From positions 1,010,501 to 1,074,500 of the forward strand of contig LSRY02000010.1 of the NCBI GenBank assembly GCA_001643675.2: 64,000 bases of DNA. Reading direction: 5' to 3'. Below the pieces are notes generated by a model. It did no database searches. It saw only the letters and a program-made list of their open reading frames with translations, and had not been told where the DNA came from. Numbering within the stretch: position 1 is the first letter of the stretch; every line of letters begins with the position of its first letter. Shown piece after piece: positions 1 through 10,539 of this stretch. This stretch comes from Monocercomonoides exilis. Taxonomy: Eukaryota > Preaxostyla > Oxymonadida > Polymastigidae. The translations under genes and the position numbers were made by a program.

Positions 1-3000
1 TGAAAACAAACAACTTTCAACCAAACATTCATTTTCAAACATTATTATCCAAGATCCGTCAAATTTCTTTTCAATCAATGAATTGAAATGAATTATTGAT
101 TGCTGTTTGGTGATTGACTTCAGCGTGAGATTGCTAATGACTGTCGGTTCAACAACCACTGTCGACGAATCAATACAGATTGCATTGAACAGCCCAATTT
201 GCACATGCCTCACTCCGTGTGACACACTTCTGCATGGATTGTCCTGCTTCCCACACTGGTTGCTGTCTTCAAACTCTATCGACACAAACACCTGCGGAAT
301 GTACAGAAATGTGATCAGCGGGATGAGATCAATGTCCGTCAATGTTAAGTCGCTTCCACAAATCGATGTGTTCATACGAAGAGATGGTTGCGAAAAGTCA
401 AGAGCAAAAAGTGTTTCATTGATCTGCTTATCGATCGAATAGCAGTTAATAAACATATCCTTCCCCATGAATGCACTGTTCATCATGAATTGAACACCCG
501 CGATGTGAAGAAGAAGCGGGCTTGAAGGGGTTTGAAAAGGAGCATCTGGGTCACAAAAGTCCAGCATCATTCCGCCTCCTCTCCCTGTGCTCTCAGAACA
601 TGTGCACAACACAAATGTGCAATTTTTCACTTCCAGATTCGATTCCTCATTCTTCATATGCATCATCAGTCCTCCTCCTCTGTTGCTTTGCCGACTGAGA
701 CAGTTCCAGAATGTGCAATTCTCCATTTCACAATCCAATCCAGTAAACTCTTTCACACCCAAAAACACTGATCCTTCCTCAGTTCTCGACACATTCTCGA
801 CTGTGACAGATGACAAGTTCATTGATGGACGATTCACAGGTTTGCTGTTGGAGATTCTGATCAAGTTATTTGGCTGGTGTTCAGAAGGGAAAACTGATAT
901 GAAGCAATCAGAAGAAACAGACGAATTTGTGAATGATGTGTTGTGCATGTGCACAGAATGGAAATTGGCAGATAGCCGCAGAAATGGGTTTGCAAGAGAC
1001 AAAGTCACAACGGTACAGTGTTCCAGGGAGACATCTCCCTCCACGATGTCGAGCGCACACAAGGAAGAAGATGACGAGGTGTCAGATGGAATGAATTTGC
1101 AAAGAGAGAAAGACACTGAATGGATAGAGTGGACGAACGATTTGTAGAACTCAAATCTGCTCGGAAGATTGATCAAAATGTTCGAAAAGAAAGCATTCAC
1201 CGAGTTGGAGATCAGCGAGCCATCATCTGAGAAAGCTCCATCATCAGAAACGAACAAGTGCACAGCCTCATCACCTCCTTCTATTGAAATCAAAGGCTGA
1301 TTCTCATCGGACGGTTTTGAAGGCAACAAAGAAACTGAATGTTTGAGAGAAGCTGATCCTTCCACTTTGATGATCGATTTCTCCAAAGCAACTGGAGAAA
1401 ATCGCATTTTGATAATGTGATCAATCGACGAACATGGCACTTCTGAAAATCCACATCCACTGAAGTCTCTTCCTCCCTCTTTCGAAATAAATCCATTCCC
1501 ACTCCAATTTGACCACAAATACACTACCAACGGAATCACATATTCTTCTCCCGTTGTCATCCCTTCCCATCCACACAACTCATCCAACGATCCCAGTTCC
1601 TCTGCACTCATCCCCCATTTGAAATGATCCTTGCTCGCAATCTCACTTAGATCCCATCCTGAGACAAATATGTTCTTCCCCTTCCAAGCATTGCATTTCT
1701 CAAATATCATCTCTTCTAGTACTAATTTATCTATTTCATCTGGCAGCACTACAAACATTCCTCCTCCTAATCCTTTACCTCCATCCTCAACATCCCCTGA
1801 TGGAACTTCACATTCAGAAAAATTCACATTTTTCATCTCCAAGCTTCCTCCACCTCCAACTGATATCATCAGCCCTCCCCCTCTGAGTCCTTCTTCGTTT
1901 TTGCACTTTGATGATATGTTCGTGTTCTTGATCGAAATGGAACCTCCACCATTGATTTCTACTTTCATGCATCCTCCACTCCCTCCCTCATTTGCAATCT
2001 CTGTCAATGTGCATCCCTCAACTGTCACTCGTGATGCTCCGTTCACGTTGATTGGTGTAAGTGCTGTGAAAGTGACATCCTTAGAAACAACCAACCCTGT
2101 GAGCTCCAATTCACCTCCGCTCACATGAATCAATGAAAATACCACAGAGTTCGCAAGATTATCAGCCGAAAATACAATCGAAACATTGCTCAAAGAGAGA
2201 AAGATTGTTGACTGAATAATCGAAGATATTGAGGAAGGAAGAATACAAGGAAGAACAAAAGAGAGAAAAGACAGAGAAAAGCTGCCAATGCATTGAATGA
2301 TATTGTTGCAGTCAGAAGAGATATTGTCAGTCAAGGCAACATTCACAGAGGGATATTGACTCGAAGATGATGCCAAAGAAGAAGAAATTGATATTTGGGA
2401 TGTTGGCAACGAAGGCACCACAAACGGATTCTTGATCAATACTGACGACATCACTTCCATTGCATTTACAGACTCATTCACTCTCTCACGTATGCAGAAA
2501 TCGATTGTTGAACAACAAAAAGCCGAATGTCCACAATGCGAATGATCAAAACCATTCCCCTTTATGAATATGGGGGATCTCAAGTCACATAGATATACGT
2601 GCAACGGAATCGCAGGCATAACTTTCCCATTCTCGCATCCAGATAATTCATCTCCAAAATTTATGCAATTATCATTTTTTATGAATCTGATTGATGATCT
2701 GTCAATCTTCTCTTTCAACAAAATTCTACTTTCACAGAAGATAAAAATATCTCTTCCATAAGAAGCTTTATTTAGGTTCTCAACTGAAAACGTAACATTT
2801 TCACATATTGTGAATTTTGATTCAATGGAGTCAACATCAATGTACAATCCTCCTCCTCTTCCTTTTCCAATAGGATTTCCTGCATAGCATCCTTCAAATT
2901 TTGATGTTCCATTCACTATTAATTCTCCACGAGAAATCATTCCTCCTCCACTGTTTTCCACTGATATATTTTCAAAATGACAGTTTTCAATAACAACTCT

Positions 3001-5112
3001 TCCCGAGGATGCATTGCGCCACTCAATTACACCTCCATTTCCAGACATCCTTTGAATCAGCGAAAAGTTTGTGTTAACCACATATAAAACTGAACTTAAC
3101 TGATTGTCATTACATGAAATGAAACTGTCCGACAAGAAATTCATGCTTGTTATCCCGACTCCTGATAATTGCACACTCCCTCCACGTACATTTATAAAAG
3201 ATGCTTCAAGCTGTAATGAACTTTCAATTGATGATATTTCACATTCTTCCATTGTCAATGATCCATCTCCATCCATCACCACAAATGGCATGCTTGCACT
3301 ACTCTCTGCATTACTTTGAAGCATTGTCACGTTCTGAACACAAAGAGTTCCAGATGCAACATTAATAACAGATAATAACGATGATGCTGATTGCACAACA
3401 CATTCATTCTTTGACAATCCACAAACACAGAATTCTCCGGAAGAAATTGATATTTGTTCTTCTTGAAATACACTCGGTCGCAGGATCAGAGTTTTATTCA
3501 AGCTGCCTGTTATTCTTCCAAGTGAATATTTGATTGAGCGACATAAAGGAGCAAACCCACACTGCCCATGATCAATTCCAACCGAATAATCGGCTGTTAT
3601 TTGATAATTGTTCTCATTGTTTCTCAGCCACGAACTCAGATCTGATTTGCTCGAACATTCATAGAATCCATCATTGCATCTTGTGATCCTTGGGGAAGCA
3701 CTTGAAGAATAACAATCAGTAATGTTGTTTTCATCAATTGTATTCCATTGCAGAATAAATGCGAGGTGAACATCGTGACCATAAGCATCATCTTCGGATG
3801 TACTATTATAGAAAATGCAATATTTCAAATTTATCGAAGGGTGATCTGACCCTTCTTCATCACCAATCAAAATACAAGGCGAATAGCCCTTGCTGTAGCT
3901 ATTTTGCATCAAACAATTTGAAATTAATATCAACGTGCTGACTCGCCATATATGAGAAACTGATGAATATTCAACTGAACTTGCATTGTCAAAAATACAC
4001 GAAACAGTAATACAAGGATTCTTTTTACATTTTGCCCAATAAAAACATGTTTTACTTTTCGAAGAGCAATTAGTAATTACTGAAGAGGAAATTACTCCAG
4101 AATCGATATCATATAATTTGAACCCACCTGTTTCTCCTAGCGCCGAACAATCATTAACAATGCATTCATCAGAAACAAACATTCCATTTGAATTATTCAT
4201 ATAAACTGCACCAGCTTCGGCTTTTGAGATGCATTGAATGAATGAACAACGATGTAATCTTATTGATGCATTTCCTTCTCCGTAAAGAGCACCACCTGTT
4301 TCATCACTTTGAACATTGAAGATGTCATCATTAAACTCATTTTTTCCTTCTGAAAATGGCAGCCTTTCATTATAAGTTGTATAGCATTTCAAAAACGATG
4401 AATTACTGCAATAAAAAGAGATCATTGCAGGAGATAGAATTCCACCAGAATATGGACTTTCGCAACCTATCATAACTATTCTTTCCACCAGGACTCTGTC
4501 AGAACATCCGATTCCATTGTCATATTTTTTAATTGTTTTTTGTAAAGTGATGTTTTCGAACAAAGTGTCAGATACAGATATTGATGAAAGGCAATTCGAA
4601 GAAAGAAATGGACCATTGCCAAGAATTCTAAATGATGAAATTCTCGAAGATGATAAGCACAGTTCGCAACAATGAGGAAGAGCTTCCTTTGAATGATGAG
4701 TAATCAAAGACGGTAATTGGCCACTCTGAAAAATAAAATTAAATGAAATATTTCTGAGATACATTCGGCTTGCAGAACAGTCAAGCAGATTTTTCGATTG
4801 TGAAAAGACAGAAAACGAACAACTACAAATACTCAATTGCGAATGATATTCCACTGATGCAAAATGTTTTAAAGTTTCCATGTTATAGGCAAGTGCAGAT
4901 AAGAAAATTGTTGAGTTTCGAACAACAACAAATGAATGGTCATTTTCCAATTCACCTTGTTTGGCCTTCTCTTTGGTCTTCTGCTCAAATGATAATCTTT
5001 GCTTTTCTGAACTCAAAATAGTTGTTGCATGGCCATCAAAATATGTTCTATCGAGGTCCTGCCCAGAAACCAACAAATAAAACACGAGGTGCCACAAAAC
5101 GATCAGATTCAT
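1..5112 (-). CDS. giant secreted beta-helix surface protein, 5' part (runs off left edge)
   Basis: One uninterrupted minus-strand frame runs from the ATG at 5112 to base 1 (1704 codons). I checked most of it codon by codon and saw no stop, and the pattern stays coding throughout. The start MNLIVLWHLVFYLLVSGQD is a good signal peptide. An upstream in-frame ATG at 5145 would bury it, so 5112 is preferred. The body is rich in Gly-Gly, Asn, Ser and short beta strands of the type 'GGGM..S.GEL...N..F..C', as in right-handed parallel beta-helix and POMP-like proteins of oxymonads and trichomonads. Three Cys modules recur about every 1.05 kb (near 3540, 2530 and 1420), each of the type GNGF..CG....C.SI. 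It is probably a cell-surface adhesin or envelope protein; function is inferred. The C-terminus, where an anchor would lie, is outside the window. Confidence 0.85.
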   Translation of the reverse strand, partial: MNLIVLWHLVFYLLVSGQDLDRTYFDGHATTILSSEKQRLSFEQKTKEKAKQGELENDHSFVVVRNSTIFLSALAYNMETLKHFASVEYHSQLSICSCSFSVFSQSKNLLDCSASRMYLRNISFNFIFQSGQLPSLITHHSKEALPHCCELCLSSSRISSFRILGNGPFLSSNCLSSISVSDTLFENITLQKTIKKYDNGIGCSDRVLVERIVMIGCESPYSGGILSPAMISFYCSNSSFLKCYTTYNERLPFSEGKNEFNDDIFNVQSDETGGALYGEGNASIRLHRCSFIQCISKAEAGAVYMNNSNGMFVSDECIVNDCSALGETGGFKLYDIDSGVISSSVITNCSSKSKTCFYWAKCKKNPCITVSCIFDNASSVEYSSVSHIWRVSTLILISNCLMQNSYSKGYSPCILIGDEEGSDHPSINLKYCIFYNSTSEDDAYGHDVHLAFILQWNTIDENNITDCYSSSASPRITRCNDGFYECSSKSDLSSWLRNNENNYQITADYSVGIDHGQCGFAPLCRSIKYSLGRITGSLNKTLILRPSVFQEEQISISSGEFCVCGLSKNECVVQSASSLLSVINVASGTLCVQNVTMLQSNAESSASMPFVVMDGDGSLTMEECEISSIESSLQLEASFINVRGGSVQLSGVGITSMNFLSDSFISCNDNQLSSVLYVVNTNFSLIQRMSGNGGVIEWRNASSGRVVIENCHFENISVENSGGGMISRGELIVNGTSKFEGCYAGNPIGKGRGGGLYIDVDSIESKFTICENVTFSVENLNKASYGRDIFIFCESRILLKEKIDRSSIRFIKNDNCINFGDELSGCENGKVMPAIPLHVYLCDLRSPIFIKGNGFDHSHCGHSAFCCSTIDFCIRERVNESVNAMEVMSSVLIKNPFVVPSLPTSQISISSSLASSSSQYPSVNVALTDNISSDCNNIIQCIGSFSLSFLSFVLPCILPSSISSIIQSTIFLSLSNVSIVFSADNLANSVVFSLIHVSGGELELTGLVVSKDVTFTALTPINVNGASRVTVEGCTLTEIANEGGSGGCMKVEINGGGSISIKNTNISSKCKNEEGLRGGGLMISVGGGGSLEMKNVNFSECEVPSGDVEDGGKGLGGGMFVVLPDEIDKLVLEEMIFEKCNAWKGKNIFVSGWDLSEIASKDHFKWGMSAEELGSLDELCGWEGMTTGEEYVIPLVVYLWSNWSGNGFISKEGGRDFSGCGFSEVPCSSIDHIIKMRFSPVALEKSIIKVEGSASLKHSVSLLPSKPSDENQPLISIEGGDEAVHLFVSDDGAFSDDGSLISNSVNAFFSNILINLPSRFEFYKSFVHSIHSVSFSLCKFIPSDTSSSSSLCALDIVEGDVSLEHCTVVTLSLANPFLRLSANFHSVHMHNTSFTNSSVSSDCFISVFPSEHQPNNLIRISNSKPVNRPSMNLSSVTVENVSRTEEGSVFLGVKEFTGLDCEMENCTFWNCLSRQSNRGGGLMMHMKNEESNLEVKNCTFVLCTCSESTGRGGGMMLDFCDPDAPFQTPSSPLLLHIAGVQFMMNSAFMGKDMFINCYSIDKQINETLFALDFSQPSLRMNTSICGSDLTLTDIDLIPLITFLYIPQVFVSIEFEDSNQCGKQDNPCRSVSHGVRHVQIGLFNAICIDSSTVVVEPTVISNLTLKSITKQQSIIHFNSLIEKKFDGSWIIMFENECLVESCLFS

Positions 5113-6272
5113 AGAATGTTGATAATCTGTAATTCTATTATGCATCAGATCTGAAAGTTTAAATTCAATTTTTCGATAAAAAGAATTATTCTTTGAAATT
5201 GAGGAAATTGAACTTTTAAATAATAATTAATTTGCAAATAATAATTAGAAGAAAGGATACTTGCTTTTCTTTGTTTTGTTGGCTGAATTCATTGTGAAAT
5301 AAAAATTAATTTCGAAATTCAATTAAATAAATTCCAATCACTTCCTTCAGCATGAACTCACATTGGCAAATCTTAACAAACGATATGGTTTTGTTCAAAG
5401 AATACAGCAAATGGATTCAGATGAAAATGTTGTTAATCATTGAACAAAATCAGAAAAAATCATTTTTTGTATGAAAATGTCTTCAACAATTCAGTACCTT
5501 TGCTGAACAACTTTTCAGAAAGATTGTAAACTTGATTGCAAATGACTTTTCATTCATTTTGCAAAAAAAATTTGGAACAGCAGCGCTGCAGAACTTCAGA
5601 AAAGCTGACGAGACCAATCAAAAGAATGCTTCAAAAGCTCAGTGAATTCCTCAATCAAATCGCGTGTAAGTTCATTTATGTGTAATGAGGCTTTTTCTTT
5701 TTATGTGCATAAACTGTGCACGATTGAAAAATTCATTTTTATTTCGATCGTTTCTCATAATAAAAGTTTTCATCTCCAAATATTAGAATGAATCCATCAA
5801 AGCGAGGAGGAAAAAATGTGTTGCCTTTATTTTCCGTATGGAAATATGTTTTTGTAAGCAATTAAATTCAACTTTCTTTATTTATTGTGATTGAACACTC
5901 TATTAATGAACATTTTGAAAATGGAAATATTTTTATCAACAAAAAATAAATTGAAACAAACTGTGAAATTAACTGTTCTATTTGCTATTTGCATGTTGGT
6001 GCGACGCACATGAGGAGAATGCGGAGGTTGTCATTGCATGCAATGAAAGTGTGCGAAAGCTTTTAGAGAAAAATATTTCTGTTAATAATTATTTCACTTA
6101 TTCTCAGCAACGGGAGCACTCGAGGAACATTTGAGAAAATTGCAGTATTTATATTGCATTTTTGTTATTATAAATCGTTGAATGCACTTTTAGGGATAAA
6201 AAATGCAAAGGCAACGAACTATCTGGTGTTTCGAAGCAAGTTTATGAGCACTTGCTGCTTTGCGTTGGAACA
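5113..6272. other. intergenic, divergent promoter region
   Basis: About 1.16 kb of AT-rich sequence lies between two divergently transcribed genes. No ORF here has coding character. It presumably holds both promoters. I recognise no specific element. Confidence 0.5.
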
Positions 6273-9200
6273 ATGGAAAGCGTACCTCCAAGTATATTGG
6301 GAGGTGTAATAACAGGAAGCAAGCGAATTATGGCGGTTGGTGGAGAAGAAGCTGTTGCATCATTCGGATCCTCAATGATTCTGATAACTGACCCGAGATC
6401 TTATTCTCTTAGGCACAGAAAGCTCAGAGTTGATGAAATGCCAACGCCAACGAATGAAAAAAGTGGAAGACTGATTCGCCAAGAGCAAGAAATGCCGGAG
6501 GCAACGAAACTGTTTGTTTCAGATTTTCTGGATTCTCCGCTCCTGCAAAGTATCATCCATAAAGGAGAGACAATCCCAGGTGTTGTCGAGCGCATTAGCA
6601 TCACAGAGAACGAAGAGGTGTTTCGAGTGCTGTCCAGATTGATTCTGAACGTTGTAAAGATGGCAGATGTTGATGGGATGGCTGCGCTGACGAGGCAGAA
6701 TGTTTTGGATGGGATCAAAAGCGTTCTCGTGAGAAGTCAAAGCAAAGAAGCGCTGGAAGATGCCATTGCTTCTTTGTGGCTTGTGCGCAGCATTGGCCAG
6801 AATATTCCACAAGTGAAGTACATCAACTGGGAACAAGATTACTGCAAATCGAACATTGACACGGTACTGGCAGAAATAACAGTTGGAAACAAGAAGCGAG
6901 GAATTGTGCGAAAAAAGATAAATATAAGAACTGCTTCGCGGAAAGAGACCGTAGACATATTAAGTGAAGTGGATGAAATGAAAGCACTGTACGGAGAGGA
7001 ACCAGCATTTCAGAGTGAAAAAGCACAAAACGATGAAAAAAAGGAAAAAGCGAATACCAAAACAAGGCGTAAAGGAAAATATAGCACACTTTCAAAAAAT
7101 GAAGAAAACACTTATGAACAGTTAGAAGAAAGCAAAAGAAAGCAAGAATCTGCATCTGAACCTTGTGGGCCTTCAGAGCCATCAGAAGCTTCAAATATGG
7201 CAGCTGAAAAGCCATTTGTTCCGACTTCGATTCGAATAAAAGCAGCGCTGGCTCTTTTGAATGGAACGTTGTATTATGGCATGCTTCCTCCGATAAGGAA
7301 TCTGATTCATGTGCTGAGCGAAGGGATCAGACTGCCAGAAGGGGCAGAGGCAGAATACTTAAAGAGAAAGAAAGAAAAGCTGCATCGAGGCTCATCAGGA
7401 GAAGATGGAAGAGAGCATGAAAGCAGCGATTGCGAATGGGAAAACAGCGAGGGAGACATGATGAAAGATCTGTTTGATGTTCTTCAGATCAGCCATTGTG
7501 TTAATAAAATAGATGCGCTGTTTCGGCACCGTTGTATGTTCTTCTTTGTATTCTAATGATAATCTTTTCAAACATTGAATAAAAATAATTTTATAATTTT
7601 AGTGCTCAAAAGTGAGAAAGAACCTTTTGACATTCATGCAAACTCATTATGGGATTTTAAGATTGTTGACGAAACAGAACCCATGTCAGATAGGCAACTT
7701 AAAACATTGGTGGATTTGCTCTTGCGCTTGAACAAGCGTGCACATCATTATTTTCGTTATAAATTCAATTTTATAAATATATAATTTTGTTTTATAAAAT
7801 AAATGTCTATTTATGAAAAACTTTTCTTTTCTTTTCTTTTCTTTTCTTTTCTTTTCTTTTCTTTTCTTTTCTTTTCTTTTCTTTTCTTTTCTTTTCTTTT
7901 CTTTTCTTTTCTTTTCTTTTCTTTTCTTTTCTTTTCTTTTCTTTTCTTTTCTTTTCTTTTCTTTTCTTTTCTTTTCTTTTTCTTTTTCTTTTTCTTTCTT
8001 TTTCTTTTTTTCTCTTTTCTCTTTTCTCTTTTCTCTTTTTTCTTTTTTTTTGACTGCTGCTTTTGTTGACAGGTTTCCTGACAATTTGTTTTTCTGCTTA
8101 TCGAGTCATTGCCTTGAGGGTATATGTGAAACATACCCGAGCCAAATGAAGCGGCTGTATTTTTCTACTTTTGAAAAGCAAATAATGGAGGATTTGGCCT
8201 GTGTCGAAGAAGAAATGAAGCAAATTGAGGAGAAAGAATGTCAAGTGAGAGAAAGGAGCATTAGAGAAGAAGGTGACGCAAAGACAATGATTTTCCACAC
8301 AAATCTGAAGAATGAGTATTTCCGGAGTCTGTTCAATATGAGTAATTATAATCTTGTCCAGTTCAACCACATCAAGCAACGCCAATTCACAGAATTCGAT
8401 TCTGCAGCCGAATTTGAATGTGACAGCGAGCTGCACAAAGAGTTGCATAAACTTGAATTTCTGAACAACTCATATTATATGGGGAAAGCATTCAAGAGTT
8501 GGTTGAATGCAAATGATAATGAGTTTCCTAATACGGCAACTGTAACTGCACCAGAATATCATTACTCTTCAGCCGCATTCCACTTCAACCATACACTGAA
8601 CTGCATTGCTGCTATTGGAGCCACCGAAGATTGCTGTGATGATGTTGTCCTTCGTCCGTTCTTTGAAAAGCTTGTTTGGCGGATGGGCCATCCATTTTGC
8701 TTGGTGGCTCCTGTTTCAGTTAAGCGGCTGGCGTGTGAGGCTTACCAGCAACAGTCGTTAGAGTCTGTTCAGAATTCGATTGATTCGTTTGTGACGCAAA
8801 TGCTGCTGAATGTCGAGAAAGAGCTGCCATATGTGTTTGCAATGGGGTTTGTGAGCACACTCTTCGAGTGGATGTTGAATGGGAAGGATTCAAACTTGAA
8901 AGTTATGTGTCTCTGTGTCCAAGTGATACGAGAGCTGTGCATTGCCTACACGAATGTTTCAAGAGAGACGAGGATTGAAAAAGCAGAGCCGTTCAATAAA
9001 AGCGTTGTTGCTCAAAGAAAGTATTTCAATGCGAAAGGTAAAAGTACGTTTGATCCTCCAAAACTGACAGAAATAAATGCAGTTTCATCGCTTGAGATAT
9101 TCATGTGCTGCAAGGAGTACGTGCCAAAGATTGGCAACTCTGAAACAGCATGTCTAAATTATCAACCGCATGAGGTGGATTTCAAAGAGGATGCAGAAGC

Positions 9201-9480
9201 TCTGGCAAAGGGAGAAGATATTGGATTGAGCCTTCTTCGTCTGATTGATGATGCAATCGAAGAAAGTGGGATTCGCGATTTTGTTGAAGCCACTCAAATA
9301 AGAAGAAATTTGGAGTTATTTTGGTTGTGCCCAGGTATTTTGCAGTGGAAAAGTGAAGTCTTCAATATGGAGGCGCAATATCATACCAAAAGAGATCAAA
9401 TGAACATGTTACCAGCATTGGAATTTAATCTGATACCTTTTGATTGGTTTAACTATACAAATCATTTAGCGAATCAATAA
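6273..9480 (+). CDS. unknown spliced protein with a microsatellite-bearing intron
   Basis: At least three exons. Exon 1 is 6273-7533, starting at MESVPPSILGG; the frame is open upstream but has no earlier ATG. Intron 1 is 7534-7602 (GTATGT...TTTTAG) and rejoins CGT-T/TG-CTC in frame. Exon 2 runs from 7603 to about 7755. The next intron ends at the CAG before 8073 and contains the (CTTTT)n tract. Its donor is uncertain because the obvious GT near 7756 gives the wrong phase. Exon 3 is 8073-9480, ending in TAA. The protein is about 940 aa: an N-terminal region without low complexity, a Lys/Glu-rich linker (codons around 7000-7200), and a long C-terminal half with several Cys residues, starting near 8073. 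I do not recognise the family and propose no function. Confidence 0.75.
7821..8050. repeat. (CTTTT)n / (CTTTTT)n microsatellite inside an intron
   Basis: About 160 bp of perfect CTTTT repeats pass into CTTTTT and TCTTTT variants up to 8050. The tract directly precedes the splice acceptor at 8071-8072, so it acts as an extremely long polypyrimidine tract. ORFs called through it on either strand (Phe-Leu-Phe or Lys-Arg-Lys repeats) are artefacts. Confidence 0.95.
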
Positions 9481-10039
9481 AGTGCTGATAATTTGACTCT
9501 TCCTGAATGCAGTTTTTTGAAGCATTGTATGTTAAGGATTTTCTGAGCAATTATTTAAATTGCATTTATACTTGCATTTTGTGATTCTTTTTGAATGGTT
9601 TAGTTTATATCTTCATTTTCTTTGTTTTAATTGTTTCACCAATTTTTCATATTATTTATTGGAGCGAAACAGAAAAAATAAGTATTTCTTTATGAAATAA
9701 TCGAGTTTTAATTTCAGCTTTATGAAAAAGAGTGTTATTTGAGGTATTTAATATCTTTCATTGCAATATATTTGTTATATAAATATTATAGTTCATGTTT
9801 ATTGCTTTTTCCAAGCTTTTATTTCACTGAATAATTATATTTTAAATAGAGAATATACAAAATATTTTTTTGAATCTCTAGATTAATTATTTCAAAAATT
9901 GTATTTTCTTATCTTATCTAGTCTTTTTTTAAACAAAGTCTGAACAGTTTTATAATTTTTTTTGAAACGAACATTTACAGTTTATAAAGAAAAAAGTTGA
10001 TTTATTTTATTTTATTTTTATTTTATTTATTTATTTATT

Positions 10040-10070
<31 letters not shown>

Positions 10071-10539
10071 GTTTATTTATTTTTGAAAGAGAAGGGAACA
10101 AGGGAATTCCTAAGTGAAATTTTTTCAATATCTCTTTTTTTTTAAAAAAAACACTTGCAAAATATTTCATATGCTCGCTGTCACGCTGTGGTTTTTGATT
10201 CAAGAAGCTGGTCAAATTTTCCTTTCCTTTGATGTTCAATCTCTAGACTTCTTTCAGTTTTCCATAGATGACAATTCTTTTTTTCATTTTTTTCTCTTCT
10301 TTTTGCATGATAGTGCATTTCAGAATCTTTTGGTTTTCAATCCTTCCACGGACATTACTGATGATATGATTCATTCTTTTTGTATCAAATTCACCATTTT
10401 CAATCGTTGAAAAAAAACATTCTTAACACGAAAACATATCACAAAAATAAAGTTTTCACAATTTTATCTATTGAGTTGTCTCTTTAAAACCGATTCAATA
10501 ATTACAAACAATCAAAAAAAAAAAAAAAAAAAAAAAATA
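9481..10539. other. intergenic AT-rich stretch with homopolymers
   Basis: This is downstream of the preceding gene and ends at the transposon. It holds a run of about 30 T near 10042-10071 and about 25 A at 10513-10537, the latter directly next to the target TA of the transposon. No gene is seen. Confidence 0.6.

Noticed and set aside
1631-2761. Plus-strand ORFs rich in Pro/Ser/His (1631-2128, 2564-2761 and others)
   Set aside because: They are antisense shadows of the continuous minus-strand beta-helix frame.
7686-8134. Lys-Arg and Phe-Leu repeat proteins across 7.7-8.1 kb
   Set aside because: They are translations of the (CTTTT)n intron microsatellite.
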